A stretch of DNA of 64,000 bases, taken from positions 186,001 through 250,000 of the forward strand of contig WPDH01000109.1 of assembly GCA_019137255.1 (NCBI GenBank). The letters are read 5' to 3'. The DNA is from Corinectria fuckeliana. Its lineage: Eukaryota > Ascomycota > Sordariomycetes > Hypocreales > Nectriaceae. Shown here in pieces: positions 10,712-22,491 of this stretch. The position numbers and the translations under genes were made by a program. The notes under the pieces were generated by a model. The model made no database searches, was not told the DNA's origin, and was given only the letters and a program-made list of their open reading frames with translations. The first letter of the stretch is position 1, and each line of letters starts with the position of its first letter.

Positions 10712-13398
10712 ATGGAGCAGCTCGATCCCGCAGATGCGCCCCCTATCCCGACCCGCGTCCGCCACCACGGCCGCCCGCGCACTTTCCATCCCGTCATGGC
10801 CGCCAAGCGCGCGAGCTTGCCTCCCGCAAGCCCCGAGGTCATCTCCAACCTAATCACCAGCCTGAGCGTCATCTCCAAGCCCGCAAACTCCCACTTCGAA
10901 GCCTCCCCGACCAGCCTGTCCGTCCCCGCGAGCCCCGGCTACCGCCACGGCAGCTTCGGTGTCGACTACGGCGCTTTTTCTCCCCTCCAGCCCGACGACC
11001 TGAGGCAGGCTGTCGTTTCCCTCGACGACCTCGCCGCCTGCCCTCCCGTTGTCCGCACCTCCAAACCCCCGAGCGGCTACTCTCCCCTGACTGCCGCCAA
11101 GAGCCCCAAGAGTCCGAGGAGCCCCAGTCGCGACAACTCTGGCGGTCTTCGCTCTTTCATCCGCAACAGCACCTCGCGCCCCTCGTCCAAAGCATCCTCC
11201 GTCGATAAGAATGACGATACCCAGAGCATCGGAAACCTCTCCATCGAACGCCGCTCTCTGCCAACCCCAGAACTGAACCACCAACGGTCGCATGATAGCT
11301 GGGGAAAGAAGACGAACCGAAGTTCCAAGGGCCTGATGTACATGAGCTCCAAGGAGCAGCTCCGCGAGAGGGAGGTTGAGCGCAAGCGTGCCTCGGGCGG
11401 CTTGCCGGCCTCCTCCTCTGCTCCCCCGGGCCTGACAACTGGGAGCAGCACCCACTCCGGTGGTCGAGGAGATCCCTTCTTCGCCGAGACGGCCATCCAC
11501 GAGGAGCCAAACCACCACAGCGCTCCCGCTGTTGAACGCCCCCTGGAGAGCCCCTGTGCTATCCCAAACCGGGATTCCAGCCTGAGGAGACCCGCCCAGA
11601 GTGCGAAGCGGTCCAGCGGGAGACGGTCGAAGCGGGACAGCGATGGGCATGGTGATGCTATTCCCGAGGAGGAATATGGCCGGTCCCGCGAGCATGGTAG
11701 GAGAAAGCGCCATTCTGATCAGGACATGCTCAGGGCATCCACCAAGTCTCCCATCTTTGGCTTCGACGGCTCAGCCTCCCCGACGAGGACCAAGACCATG
11801 GCTGGGCGGAGCTTCCTCGACGTTGGAGGCCAGGAAGACGACGATGAGGACGAAGGCGCACCGTTCCCTGCCGTCTCCCAGGGCCGCCGCCGAAACCCCA
11901 GCGGCGAGCGCAACTCCCGTCGCCGATCGGGGCACCATAGCCCGATCCCTCCCGATGGCGTCAAGCCCAAGCGCAGCAGCTCAAGGCTCAAGCGCCTCTC
12001 GGCTCCCCTGACCAGACCCGAGGAACGCAGTCAAGATTCCGTAACGCCCGACCAACACCATTCGATGCCCGCGGGTTACGAGCGTCCCCAGTCGGCCGAC
12101 TCGGTCGACGACGCTGTCGAGTCCTACCTTTGCTCGCCGCGCCTGTCTCAGAAGATTAGGCATCCTCAGACGGGGCGTGTGATCTCCTTTTCCGAAGTAG
12201 GCGACTCGGAGGGCTGTGCCGTCTTTTGCTGTGTGGGCATGGGCTTGACGAGATACATTACCGCTTTCTACGACGAGCTCGCCTTGACGCTGAAGCTACG
12301 TTTGATCACTCCGGACCGACCAGGCGTGGGGGACAGCGAGCCGTACTCGGACGGGACGGCCACGCCGCTCAGCTGGCCTGGTGAGTAAAATGATGCCCCG
12401 ACTAGAATGATTGCTGACTCGCTGTAGATGACGTATATGCTATTTGCCAGGCGTTAAAGATTACCAAGTTCTCCATCCTCGCTCACTCTGCCGGCGCAAT
12501 CTATGCTCTCGCCACCGCTCTGCGAATGCCTCAACATATTCGCGGCAGGATTCACCTTTTGGCGCCATGGATCCCCCCGTCCCAGATGAACGTGTTTGGC
12601 ACTTCTCAGACGCTCCCTCCGACCAACGCAATCCCGACGTCGCAACGAATTCTCCGCGCTCTGCCGACGCCTCTTCTCAAAGCCGCCAACAGCAGCTTCA
12701 TGACGGCGACGAGCAGCTCCATCACGAGCTCCCTCCCCAAGAACCCTCGGAGGTCAAAACGGAAATCAAACGCCAACGGGAAAGACGGCAACGCGCCCGC
12801 GAACCGAAACGTGCCGCCGAGCTTGGACAAGGAGAATGTTGGACACGACGGCTACGGCAAATCACCAAACGGTATGATGAACGGCGAAGCCCCGATGGAA
12901 GCGCCAAACGCCACGGAGAACATGGACCGGATGCATCCGCCCCAGGGCACGAGGAACGGCGAGACAGCGGTTCTGGCCGCGGCGACTGATGCGATGGCGG
13001 ACAAGGAGCGGCAGATGACGTACGACCTCCGGTTGACGCACGCCATCTGGGAGCTGGCAACGACGGGGGCGAACCCGGCAGTGGATCTACTCGTGTGCCT
13101 GGAACGACGCCACACGATCGGGTTCCGTTACGTCGACATAACGCGGCCCGTGGTCATCCACCACGGAAGCAGAGACACGAGAGTCCCCGTCGAGAACGTA
13201 AAGTGGCTTGGAAAGACGATGCGCCGATGCGAGGTGCGAGTGCTCGAGGGAGAAGGCCACGGGCTGATGGCCAGCGCCAGCGTCATGGGTTCGCTATTAA
13301 TGGAGATGAGCAAGGAGTGGGAGGACTGGATGAAGGTGACAGGAGCCGATGGACGACGAGATCGCGAGAGAGGCCGACGAGGGACCCTGGGGAGATGA
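10712..13398 (+). CDS. Alpha/beta hydrolase with long disordered N-terminus, 879 aa
   Basis: Exons are 10712-12380 and 12428-13398; a 47-nt intron (GTGAGT donor, CTGTAG acceptor) joins them in frame. The first 480 or so residues are Ser/Pro/Arg-rich, low-complexity and probably disordered, with many basic and phospho-like motifs. The hydrolase fold starts near GRVISFSEVGD, followed by CCVGMGLTRY (oxyanion region), LITPDRPGVGDSEPY, and the nucleophile elbow AHSAGA with Ser577. A second charged insertion (about 640-760) interrupts the cap. The acid and base follow as SRDTRVP (Asp806) and GEGHGLM (His834), so the catalytic triad looks intact. Substrate is unknown. Long N-terminal extensions on single-domain hydrolases occur in conserved but uncharacterised fungal proteins. 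A cytosolic or regulatory role is inference. Confidence 0.82.
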
Positions 13399-13832
13399 GG
13401 CCACAAGGAAGTGGACATGAGGATACGGTCCAGGGAACAACGGAACATCACCACCAGTCCGGCTGTTTAATGCTAGCCGAGCGGTCGAGACCGATACGTG
13501 CATCTCCACGCATATGAGACAGCCAGCACCCACGGAGGCAGCATATGATCTGAGAAAGAGTTGGCCACGGGCTCTTGGGCAAAGGAACGGGGTGCCTAGG
13601 TGTGCGAGCGGTGGAATGGCCTTGAGGTCAGCGGTATCAAGCGTGTGAGGTGAGCAGGGATGAACGTGCTCGTGCCGTCTGAACTATACATGTACGACTA
13701 GTCTGGAGGACTTTTATGTCCGAAGTAGAGTAATGTCTTAATTGCATTTGTGGCCAATCTCTCACGAGCAAGGACCTTGATTGTGTAGAAGAGACGTGTG
13801 TGGTTGACTGGTGCTCCCAAGACTATCGACCC
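13399..13832. other. Convergent 3' spacer
   Basis: A 434-base gap between the converging hydrolase and Cwf19 genes. No coding signal is seen; it is expected to hold the 3' ends of both transcripts. Confidence 0.5.
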
Positions 13833-15929
13833 TCACTCCTCAGTCAGCACCCTCGTCCAGTCAAACTTCCTCCACCCCCTCCTAAAGGCCTCGACACGCG
13901 TATCCCCCCTCGTCCACCGCCCCTGCTTCTTGACGACGTGCGGCTCGGCGCCGACGATGCCGCCGATGACCTCGCGCGCAAACAGGTCCCCGCGCGGCCA
14001 CCGCGCCGCGTCCTCGACGATGTGGCCCAGCCCACCGTCGAGCGAGAACCACGCGTGGAAGTACGGGGCCTCCTTGGCGATGCTGCGGCGGAAGGCGGCG
14101 CGGCCCATGCCGTCGCGGGCGCGGGCGGCCGTGTCCACCACCTTGACGTGCTGCGCCCACTCCTCGTCGGCCGAGAGGAAGGCCTCGCGGAAGTAGGCCG
14201 GGGCCGTGGCGCCGTCGGCGTAGGGGATCGGGGCGGCGACCATGGCGGCGTGCGGGCGGCGGTGCGGCGCGGCGGCGTTCTCGTAGAAGACGACCTCGCG
14301 GCCCTGGTCGTGGTACATGCGCGTCAGGCTCTTCATGAAGTTGCGCAGCTCCTCCCACTCGTCGTCGTCGCACTCGAGGAGGTTGCGGCGGTGCGCGACG
14401 GGCGCGATGACGGCGCCGCCGGGGCTGACCTCGGGCTCCGTGGCCAGCGTGAGGAAGACGCGGGTGCCGAGGGCGACGACGGGGGCCACGGGGGGCTGCT
14501 GCGTGTCGTCGTGGTGGCAGAGCGGGCAGGCGTCGAGGACGCGGTTGAGCTTCTGGAAGTCGGCGACGGCCGTGTTCTTGAGGCTGGCCTCGCTCTTGTG
14601 GACGCGGCGCGCGAGCTTCTCGGCGTTGTCGTCCATGTACTCGAGGTCGTCGCCGAACTTGGCGTCCTTGGCGATGCGCTCGGCCAGGCGCAGGCCCTCG
14701 CCGCCGGGCTGGGCCCTGGTGCGGCGCTCCTCGCGCACCATGTCGGCGACGGTCATGTCGGCGTTCTCCTCGACGGTGCCGCGCTCGCGCCCGCGCCTGG
14801 TGTCGACGGCTTTGGCCTCGGCGCGCGTCCCCGCGAGCTGGCGGTTGTCCATGACGCCGAGGACCACGGCGTCGGGGGCCGCGGGGCCGCGGTGGGCGGA
14901 GGCGGCGGCGGCAGCGCGGTTGTATTCGGCTTCGAGCTGGGCGGCGTTCGGGGCGCGGCGGAGCTTGGCCTTCATCATCTGGGCGCGGAGGCGGTTGAGG
15001 CCTGACTGGTCGAGGGCGGGCGTGGCGGGAGCGGCGTCTTGCTGGACGGGTCGCGAGAGGTCGGGTGGCGGCAGCGACGGTTCGTCCCTGCGCTGCTGCT
15101 CCAGACGCTCCCGGTACAGCTCGCCGGTGGGCCTGCCGCTCCCCTTGTACCCGGATCCGTACAGCTTCCTCCGCTCCATCTCGACCTTTTCCTCGCGCGC
15201 GTCGTCAAAGTCCTGCAGGTTGCCGAAGCGTTCCGCGGCTACGTCCTCGACGCTGCGGCCGGTGTCCTCGGCCTGGCTGTACACGGCGCGCAGCTTGGTC
15301 AGCCGCCACGAGGAGCCGGCGTCGCCGAACGAGTAGTCGACGGTGCGGTTGCGGGGGACGTCGTCGAGCGGCTTGTCGTGGGGGCCGTCGTCGAGCGGCT
15401 TGCCGTGCTGGGTGACGTTCCCGATGTGGATGTTGAGCTCGTGCTTGGAGAGGACTCGTGCGGCTTCGGGCTTGGCGTCGGAGGGTTTTGCGGTCTTGTC
15501 TGGGCGGTGGACGTAGTCGATGTGGATCGATGAGGGGGTGGTCATCCACGAGTCTCTGACCAGGGGCTTCGAGGGTTCTGACGCGTCGTCGCTCGGTGGC
15601 TTCTCGCCGTCTGCGGGCGGGACGTCTTGTTTTGAGTCCGACGGCTTGCGGTCGCGATGCCGATGCCGTGATCGATGTTCGTCGTCGTCATGGCGTGAAC
15701 GCTTGTGTCTCTGGCCTTCTTCGTCGTCGAAGTCTCGCTGGCGACGGTGCCTGTGCCTGTCTCCATCCTTCTCCTTCTCCTTCACCTTGTCTCCCTCGTG
15801 GCGGTGGTGGTGCCTGTGTTTGCGCTGTCGTCGCTCGTCGCGGTCGCGTTCCTCTTGCTCGCGCTCTGCCTTGCCAGCTGCAAGAGTCTTCTCGAAGTCG
15901 TCGAGGTCGTCCATTTTATCGGCGTCCAT
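13833..15929 (-). CDS. cwf19: Cwf19 / CwfJ-family spliceosome and lariat-processing factor, 698 aa
   Basis: A single-exon homologue of fission yeast Cwf19 and related to yeast Drn1, which associates with the intron-lariat spliceosome and helps lariat debranching. The start MDADKMDDLDDFEKTL leads into a His/Arg/Asp-rich low-complexity region (about 30-95) with SR/HR-like repeats, then a conserved middle with RKLYGSGYKGSGRPTG. The C-terminus has both CwfJ domains. CwfJ-C1 starts near 465 with CPLC (468-471, a likely zinc or structural motif) and runs through a HIT-like HRRPHAAM segment near 557. CwfJ-C2 contains YFHAWFSLDGGLGHIVED and ends with FRRGWRKFDWTRVL, the usual family ending. Length and layout fit the family. 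It is an essential-type housekeeping gene, and nothing looks broken. Confidence 0.93.
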   Translation of the reverse strand: MDADKMDDLDDFEKTLAAGKAEREQEERDRDERRQRKHRHHHRHEGDKVKEKEKDGDRHRHRRQRDFDDEEGQRHKRSRHDDDEHRSRHRHRDRKPSDSKQDVPPADGEKPPSDDASEPSKPLVRDSWMTTPSSIHIDYVHRPDKTAKPSDAKPEAARVLSKHELNIHIGNVTQHGKPLDDGPHDKPLDDVPRNRTVDYSFGDAGSSWRLTKLRAVYSQAEDTGRSVEDVAAERFGNLQDFDDAREEKVEMERRKLYGSGYKGSGRPTGELYRERLEQQRRDEPSLPPPDLSRPVQQDAAPATPALDQSGLNRLRAQMMKAKLRRAPNAAQLEAEYNRAAAAASAHRGPAAPDAVVLGVMDNRQLAGTRAEAKAVDTRRGRERGTVEENADMTVADMVREERRTRAQPGGEGLRLAERIAKDAKFGDDLEYMDDNAEKLARRVHKSEASLKNTAVADFQKLNRVLDACPLCHHDDTQQPPVAPVVALGTRVFLTLATEPEVSPGGAVIAPVAHRRNLLECDDDEWEELRNFMKSLTRMYHDQGREVVFYENAAAPHRRPHAAMVAAPIPYADGATAPAYFREAFLSADEEWAQHVKVVDTAARARDGMGRAAFRRSIAKEAPYFHAWFSLDGGLGHIVEDAARWPRGDLFAREVIGGIVGAEPHVVKKQGRWTRGDTRVEAFRRGWRKFDWTRVLTEE

Positions 15930-16309
15930 GTTTGCCGGCGCGAGGGAGGGGATTGGGAGAGGCTGCGTGATGGGAGTTTGACAGTTGGAGGTGGACGAGT
16001 TACCTGGCGAGCTGTGGAACGTTTACGTCAGTCAGGTGCCGGCTTGAGCTGGGAAAACCCGACTGTGGGGCTCAGCTCAATGGAGCAACCTGCTTATAGC
16101 CTGAATAGATACTTAGTCTAAGCTACAGCTCGAATAGCACGATGCAACAGATTTTGTCCAAGTCATAAATCATTGCTCTCTAGATACATCATCTCGGCAA
16201 ACACATTTGCTCCCGCTATTGGTATTAATCTAGCATAAACCGTCCCAACGCCGTTTTGGTAAATGACCCAAGTATACTCCGTATAAGCCGTATTCAATCA
16301 TGATACAAA
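15930..16309. other. Spacer with a possible retroelement-end fragment
   Basis: This 380-base spacer holds the Cwf19 promoter (right-to-left) and the permease 3' end. At about 16096-16145 it carries a GCCTGAATAG ... CTCGAATAGCACGA double motif that resembles sequence in the AT-rich blocks at 26.8 kb and 31.5 kb (see findings). Confidence 0.45.
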
Positions 16310-18456
16310 TCAGCAGAGGAGCCGGTACATTCGCTTCCACAGGGGCCACCTCATCCTCTCCTCCCGCTCTTCCTCGGACGAGATGTGCACGCGAAAGTAC
16401 CGCCTCCCGGTCTCGACGTCCATCTCGTCGACGCGCACGATGCTCGTCCGGAACCACAGCTTGTGGATGGAGTAGAAGACGAGGACGATGGGGATGGCCA
16501 TGACGTGCAGGAAGAAGGTCTGCACCCGGCCCGCCGTGCTGAAGTCCTCGTCGGGCGTCTTGATGGGCGACACGGCGATCCAGATCTGCGAGACCAGCAC
16601 CAGCGAGTAGCCGACGACGCCAAAGTACGAGCCCCAGAGGCCCACCGTCGACCGGAACGGCAGCTGCTCCAGCGACCGCGACGTGTAGCCCCAGGCCCGG
16701 CGGAACCGGATGTGGCACAGGCAGATGCTGCCCCAGGTGAAGATGGAGGCCAGCCCGCTGATGGACAGCAGCCAGTTGAAGATGGTCTGGTGGAAGGACA
16801 CGTCTGCCAGGAAGGCCAGGAGCCCGATGAAGGACGCGAAGATGATGGCCATCAGGGGACGGCCCTGCTTGTCGACGTAGGCGAAGATGCGAGGCGCGTG
16901 CGACTGCTCCGCGAGCGCCGCCAGCGTGCGCGACGAACCGTAGACGCCCGAGTTTCCAACGGATATCACGGCGATCAGGATGACGCAGTTCATGATGCTG
17001 GGCAGGATGGTCGCCCCCGCGCTCTCGATGGCGATGACAAAGGGGCTGGCCGACGCATCGGCGCTGTTCTTGCCGCCCATGAGCCGCGGCTCGTTGGACG
17101 GCACCAAGAGCCCGACGAGCATCAAGGCCACGATGTAGAAGATGCTGATGCGCCAGAAGACCTGCTTGAAGGCGGTGGGCAGCGACTTGCGGGGGTTGGC
17201 CGTCTCGGCGGCGGCGAGGCCGATGAGCTCGGTGCCGCTGAAGGAGAAGGCCGAGGTGACGAGGACGGTGCAGAAGCCCTTGAAGCCGTTGTTGAACGGG
17301 CCCGGGTCGCGCCAGTACGTGCCGCCGATGTAGCCGCTGTCGGGCTGGCCGCCGATGTTGATGACGATGGCGAGGAGGCTGGGGCGTGTTAGCGCGGGGG
17401 AGGGGGGACGGAGGGAGAGGAGGGAGAGGGGGGAGAGGAGGGAGAGGGGCGCTAGACTTGCATGAAGCCGATGATGGCGGTGACTTTGACAATGGAAAAG
17501 ACAAACTCGGCCTCGCCGTAGGCCTTGACGCCGAACAGGTTGATGACGACGACGGTGAGCAGGAAGACGGCAACGAAAATGGCCTTGGGGAGAGACTCGT
17601 TCCAGTAGGTGATGGTGAATGCGCCAGCGAGGATCTCGAGGGGCAGAGTAAAGAGCCATTGCAGACAGTAGCTGAAAGGAGCAGGGTCAGTAAAAGCCAA
17701 GAGGTCTGAGGAGTAGCAGAGAGACGTACTTCCACCCCATGGCGAACCCCCACGAAGGGTCCAGGAAGCGCGTAGAGTAGGCGGAGAACGAACCGGCAAT
17801 GGGGAACAGCACGCAGAGCTCGGCCAGGGCCTGCATGGTGCAGTACTGCATGGCGCCGATGAGCAGGTAGGCGAGGAGGACAGCGGCCGGGCCGCCCTTG
17901 TAGAGGGCCGCGCCCGAGGCGACGAAGAGGCCGGTACCTGGGACACGGCGAGGTTAGTGACGACGAAATTAGTCACGACGATGCTGATTGCTGCGTCTTG
18001 GTGTTGCGTCTTGGGGTGAGAGAAACAGGGAAACGCACCGATGGCGCCGCCAAAGGCAATCATCTGCAGGTGCCTGCCCTTGAGCTCCCTCGCCAGCGCC
18101 GTGTTGGCCGTCTTGGCATTCGCGGCGCGCAGGTCGTAGTGGCGGTCGCCGGGGGCCGTCGGCGGCGGCGAGCGCTGGTAGCCGCCGTCGCGGCCTTTGA
18201 AGGGCCGGCGCTCGGCGCGGCGGAAGCCGTCCATCCAGTTGGCGGGCTCGCGCGAGGGCGGCGCCTTGGTGGCCGAGATGTTCCAGGTGGCCGCGGTGCC
18301 GTCGGTGTGCGCCGCCGCCGCTGCCGCTCCTTTGGAGTTGGTGTTGTTGGTGCTGTGGTTGTTGTCGTCGCTGCCGGAGCCGGAGCCGGAGCCGGTGCCG
18401 AGGTCCTTCATCTCGACCACCTCGACATCGCGCGTGAGGACGATGTCGCCCTTCAT
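16310..18456 (-). CDS. Amino-acid permease (APC/YAT family), 4 exons with one GC-AG intron, 634 aa
   Basis: Plasma-membrane amino-acid/proton symporter of the fungal general permease family. On the minus strand exons run 18456-18039, 17937-17730, 17671-17462 and 17378-16310. The first two introns are GT-AG. The third (17461-17379) starts GCAAGT, the classic GC-AG donor, and splicing there rebuilds the conserved GFILLAIVINIGG path; the only GT nearby gives the wrong phase. An N-terminal cytosolic region rich in Gly/Ser/Asn/Ala (about 110 residues) precedes MIAFGGAIGTGLF, the TM1 signature of the family. About 12 membrane segments follow, including FSFSGTELIGLAAAE (TM6 region) and GNSGVYGSSRTLAALAEQ. 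The tail EERMRWPLWKRMYRLL is the typical cytosolic end. Specificity cannot be read from sequence. Confidence 0.92.
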
Positions 18457-20306
18457 CCTTGGGGTAAGAGTGAGGACGTCACGTCACGTGTGTGGGGCTT
18501 GAATCCTTCGGCGTTGGTGAGCCGAGAGTAAGCAACAAAAACGCAAGAGGAAGAAAGGGAAATAAAAAAACAATGGGGAGAGGGATATAATATCCAAGGT
18601 TGGAGAGGGCGATGGTGTTGGTGACTTGCGGTATAGTGAGCGAAGAGGTCCGTGGTGTAGTCTGCGACACCTAACGAAAGCCAAAAAGCCAAGTCTCAGC
18701 CAGAAGCGGGAAGCGATGCTTCGAAAAAGGCTTCTGGAAGGTCAAAGTCCAGAAAATCTCCGAGCCGGCGTGATGGGGACGGGAAAAAGGCGGGTGGCGG
18801 TTATTCTTCCCCTTTCGTTGTTTTGCTCGGCATTGGGCTAGTGGCTGTTCTAGATCAGACCGATAAGAACAAGCGACGCGCAGGATTTAAGGATTGCGAC
18901 AGGAGGTGCGGCAGGATTTGTTGGTGTCCAGGTTGGAGCGAGTGTGAACGGGATGCAGAGGTGCGGCGGGCGGGCGGGAGTTGGGTGATGAAGAGGAGCA
19001 GCTTAATGAGCGACAGACCAGCCAGAAAAGAATGGGGACTCTTTGGTGCAGCAGGGGAGGGGGAGGGGGATGGAACGGTGATGTGGTTGATCGAGAGGGG
19101 GAAGGGAAAGGGAAGATGGACGAGAGAGAATGGATGAATGGATGGACGGCTGGCGCACTTGTTGATTACCTCACCCTCGTCCTCTTTTTCAGATCACACT
19201 CACAGGTACCTACTTAATCATCACTGCTGCTGAACTACCTTTTCCTCTTGCTTGCTGTTCTCTGTTCTCGAAATAGCGTGCTCATGTTCAAGTCAAGACC
19301 CAGGGCCCCACGTCGCATGTCCCATATCCCATCCCATGTCCCTAGCAAGTCAGAGTGAGTGGCCCCCAACTTCATCCACATCTCCAAGAACACCACAACG
19401 CATAAAGGTCTCCCACGCCCCCCCCCCCCCCTTGTCCCCCCCCCCANNAAAGGGCTCCCCCCCCCCCCCCCCCCCCCCTTGTCTCCACCTCCACGCGGAT
19501 GCCCCCCCCTCCTTGGCGATCCATCCTGCTACATACACGCATTTCAATTTCACCTACAGTAGGCAGAGGGCTGCCTCGATTAGGTAGGTAGGTGCTTTGG
19601 CTCCCGGAACCCCTGTTCGCCAAGGTACACCAGGCAGGGGGCGGGGGGGTTCGAAGAGATGAGAGAGACGCGGTGGAGAGGTGGGCGGGAAGGGAAAAGA
19701 AGGCAGTCGTAGCGAGCCGGGGAAAACCACATGGCAGCCAGCTTCACCGTGGCCGTCGCCCATCGCCCATCGCATCGCACATCATTCATCGCCTACTTAA
19801 AACGGGTCTCGCGGATCCTCTTCCCTGACGCCCCGCGCCGTCTGTGCTGCTCGCTATTACGTACAGAAATCAAGCGCCGTCCCCAGACGATTCAGGATTT
19901 ATCGTCTGCGGCTGTGCGCTAATAATGATCAAATGGTCATAGTAAGTGGTCTTTGATGCGTGCCGAATTGCCAGGCGACGGTTCGGTTATCGTGGCTCGA
20001 GTCCGAGGGATGGCGTCTTAGTGGCGGCTCCGGGTCGACGTCAACACCACGCATTGATGAGAGGGCTCAGTATAGAGAAGAGGTCGGATATTCACATTCA
20101 CGTCGCTGGAGAGGAGAACGGCAGGAGACATGGCAATTGTTCTTGACAGAGTTGCCGACGTCGTGTCGCCCAGCATTAAACATTGAAAGTATACGTCCGT
20201 CCGTCATTCCGAGTCCCATCCATCCGGTAATACCGTATCCCAAAATCATCGCCGTATCCCATAACATAGACTATTGCTTGTTCGCTTGCTTGCTTGCTTG
20301 CTTCCC
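18457..20306. other. Intergenic region with poly-C tract and two undetermined bases
   Basis: No gene is supported. The only landmarks are a long C-homopolymer block at 19418-19479 containing undetermined bases at 19447-19448, and purine-rich stretches at 19040-19130. It should include the promoter of the permease and the 3' end of the rhodopsin-domain gene. Confidence 0.5.
19418..19479. repeat. Poly-C homopolymer block with NN
   Basis: Runs of C interrupted by TTGT, then ANNAAAGGGCT, then more than 20 further C residues. The two N bases and the homopolymer mean the local length is unreliable. It is probably a sequencing or assembly weak point. Confidence 0.9.
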
Positions 20307-21651
20307 TTATCCTCTCCCGCTGCGTTGGAGCTCCCTCCCATCGCCAGCCACCATCGCCAACGCCGGCCGGTGCGGCAAGGCCGCCCCCCGCGACATCTCG
20401 ACCGACCGCTGCAGCTGGTCCCGCGTGATGAGCGAGTCGTAGCTCTGCGTGGGACTCAGGGGACGGTCGCCGTATTCGTCCTTGGGCGCGCCGTCCGACT
20501 TGGACATGGAGTCGGCCGTGGTATGCGACGCCCTGCTGCTCGCCCAGATGCCCTCGGTCGTCTGCACGCGCACCCGTTCCCGCTCCCGCTCCCGCTCCCG
20601 CTCCCGCTCCCGCTCCCGCTCCTCGTCCTCGTCGTCCCACAGGCTCGCGGCGGTGCGCGTCAGCCGCGTCGTCGGCTGCGACTGCGACCGCGACCGCGAG
20701 CCCGAGTAGCCCGAGTGGCTGTTGGAGCCCTTGAACTTCTGGCGCTTGACGCCGCTGTCGCGCAGGAACGACCCCAGCGCCACCGTGTTGCCCACGCCCG
20801 TGGCCGCCAGGATCTCGACCGACGCCCACATGGTGCGGTCGACCTGGCTGCCGTGGCGGCGGACGATGGCGGGCATGCGGTACAGCGTGATGCCGACGGT
20901 GACGAAGACGAGGCAGAAGAGCAGCACCAGCAGCACCTTGCGCTTCAGCGCGATCCGGCTCGACAGGATGATGGGGATCGGGAACGCGACGAGCACCAGG
21001 TCCGTCGCCACGCTGCACGCGCCCATGGTGAGCATCTGCGCCAGGCCCTGCCGGCACTGGGGGCCCGGGTCCGGCGTCACCTGCCAGTAGTGCGCGAAGG
21101 GCTGGCACTCGGCCAGGTCGCTGACGACGACGGCGATGAAGCTGAGGCCCAGCGCCCAGCGCATGGCGAGGATGATGGCGGCGTGGGACTTCTTCCTGGT
21201 CGCGCCGGCGAGACGGCTGAAGAACTCCAGCGTCGTGTACTTGATGATCCACAGCCTGTTCCCGGCGTCAGTCGGATGCGCACCCTGCGTGTCGCGGGGC
21301 GGATGGAGGGACTTACACGGCGGCATAAAACACACGGCTGGCCATGACGAGGCGGCTCCCGACGACCCTCCTGTCCAATTCCCCCTGGGTCAGGTGGACG
21401 CCGTCGAGGTCGACGTTGTTGGTGCCGTAGCGCAGCACAAAGTGCACGCAGACGGCGCGGAGCAGCAGCGGCAGCATGGCGACGGCGACGATCTTGTCCT
21501 CGCGGAGCAGCTTCTCGACGCGCACGTAGCGGCCGGCCAGGCGGAGGATGATGATGGCGAAGCAGAAGAGCGTGATCCACCACGAGACGAGCAGCGTGGG
21601 CTTGTCCTCGCTGAAGGGCCGCAGCTCGGGGGCCGATGAGTAGATGGACAT
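20307..21651 (-). CDS. Rhodopsin-domain (Pth11-like/SAT4 family) seven-helix membrane protein, 427 aa
   Basis: A fungal integral membrane protein of the rhodopsin-domain family, which includes Pth11-type GPCR-like proteins. Exons on the minus strand are 21651-21317 and 21255-20307 (GTAAGT donor, ACAG acceptor; the junction makes FYAAVLWIIKY). The start MSIYSSAPELRPF at 21651 is preferred over the upstream in-frame Met at 21795, whose stretch looks non-coding. The core has about seven hydrophobic helices, with the family's LRLAGRYVRV, LWIIKYTTLEFF, SDLAECQPFAHYWQ and CSVATDLVLVAFPIPII blocks. There is no CFEM domain before the core. The C-terminal tail is cytosolic, Ser-rich, and contains a long alternating Glu-Arg tract (20575-20632). 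Ligand unknown; a receptor or sensor role is inferred from the family. Confidence 0.86.
20575..20632 (-). repeat. Coding hexanucleotide repeat giving a Glu-Arg tract
   Basis: On the plus strand CGCTCC-type units repeat in tandem, and read from the minus strand they encode an alternating Arg-Glu tract after DDEDEE. Being a coding tandem repeat, it is likely to vary in length between strains. Confidence 0.85.
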
Positions 21652-22440
21652 GGCGGGCAAAGGAGCGGACGAGGTGGTGGTGACCTCAGCATGTAAGTTG
21701 GTCCGGGGGTTAGGAAGACGGAGGCAGATGATGGCGGGAGTCTGTAAAACCCAACGTACGAAATACCCTTTGAAGGAAAGGAACTCGATGTTCAAGGGAG
21801 AACCCGGCGTTCAACAGAGAAACCCGATCAGCACAACAAGTCCTCCCACGCAGACAGTGATGGATAGAACACTTGATCAACGAATCGAGCTCTAGGGCAT
21901 CTTATCAGGCTGGACAAGGGCCCCCCGGCCAGATCGAGCAAGTCGTCTGCATGATAGAGCGAGGCCCAAGCAGAGTCCATAATTAGAGGGTGTGCAGCAG
22001 CAGCCAAAGCGCCTACTGCATGTCAAACCTCCGAACTTGGGGGATGGACGAACTGGCTTCCACCTCCGGCAGGGGATCCAGACCGGGGGGGGGCCAGGCC
22101 GTCTCTGCTAGATGCCAGGTCATTGATGGGATCATACCTATCGTGGCCCGGAGCTCGGCGGGAATGAGACGGGCTAGCGAGGCGCATTTCTGGTGTGCTA
22201 TGTAAGTTGCTCGGTTGGTTTGGCGGGTCTACGATGGATAGAGGGGTCGCAGAACCGAGGAACAAGGCTCATGGCTCTGTCAGACGGGGGATCGGCTTGG
22301 CGTTGTTCGGAGGCGCGGCGTTATCTAGACTACTCCTGCCGCATCGAGCAACCCGCGAGCAGTTGGTGGCGGCCGGGGTGTTTCGACTCGAAGGGAAGGG
22401 TCCTGAGGGGAGGAGGGGAGGAGGGGAAGAGGGGAAGAGG

Positions 22441-22460
22441 CCACGGCCACGGCCACGGCC

Positions 22461-22491
<31 letters not shown>

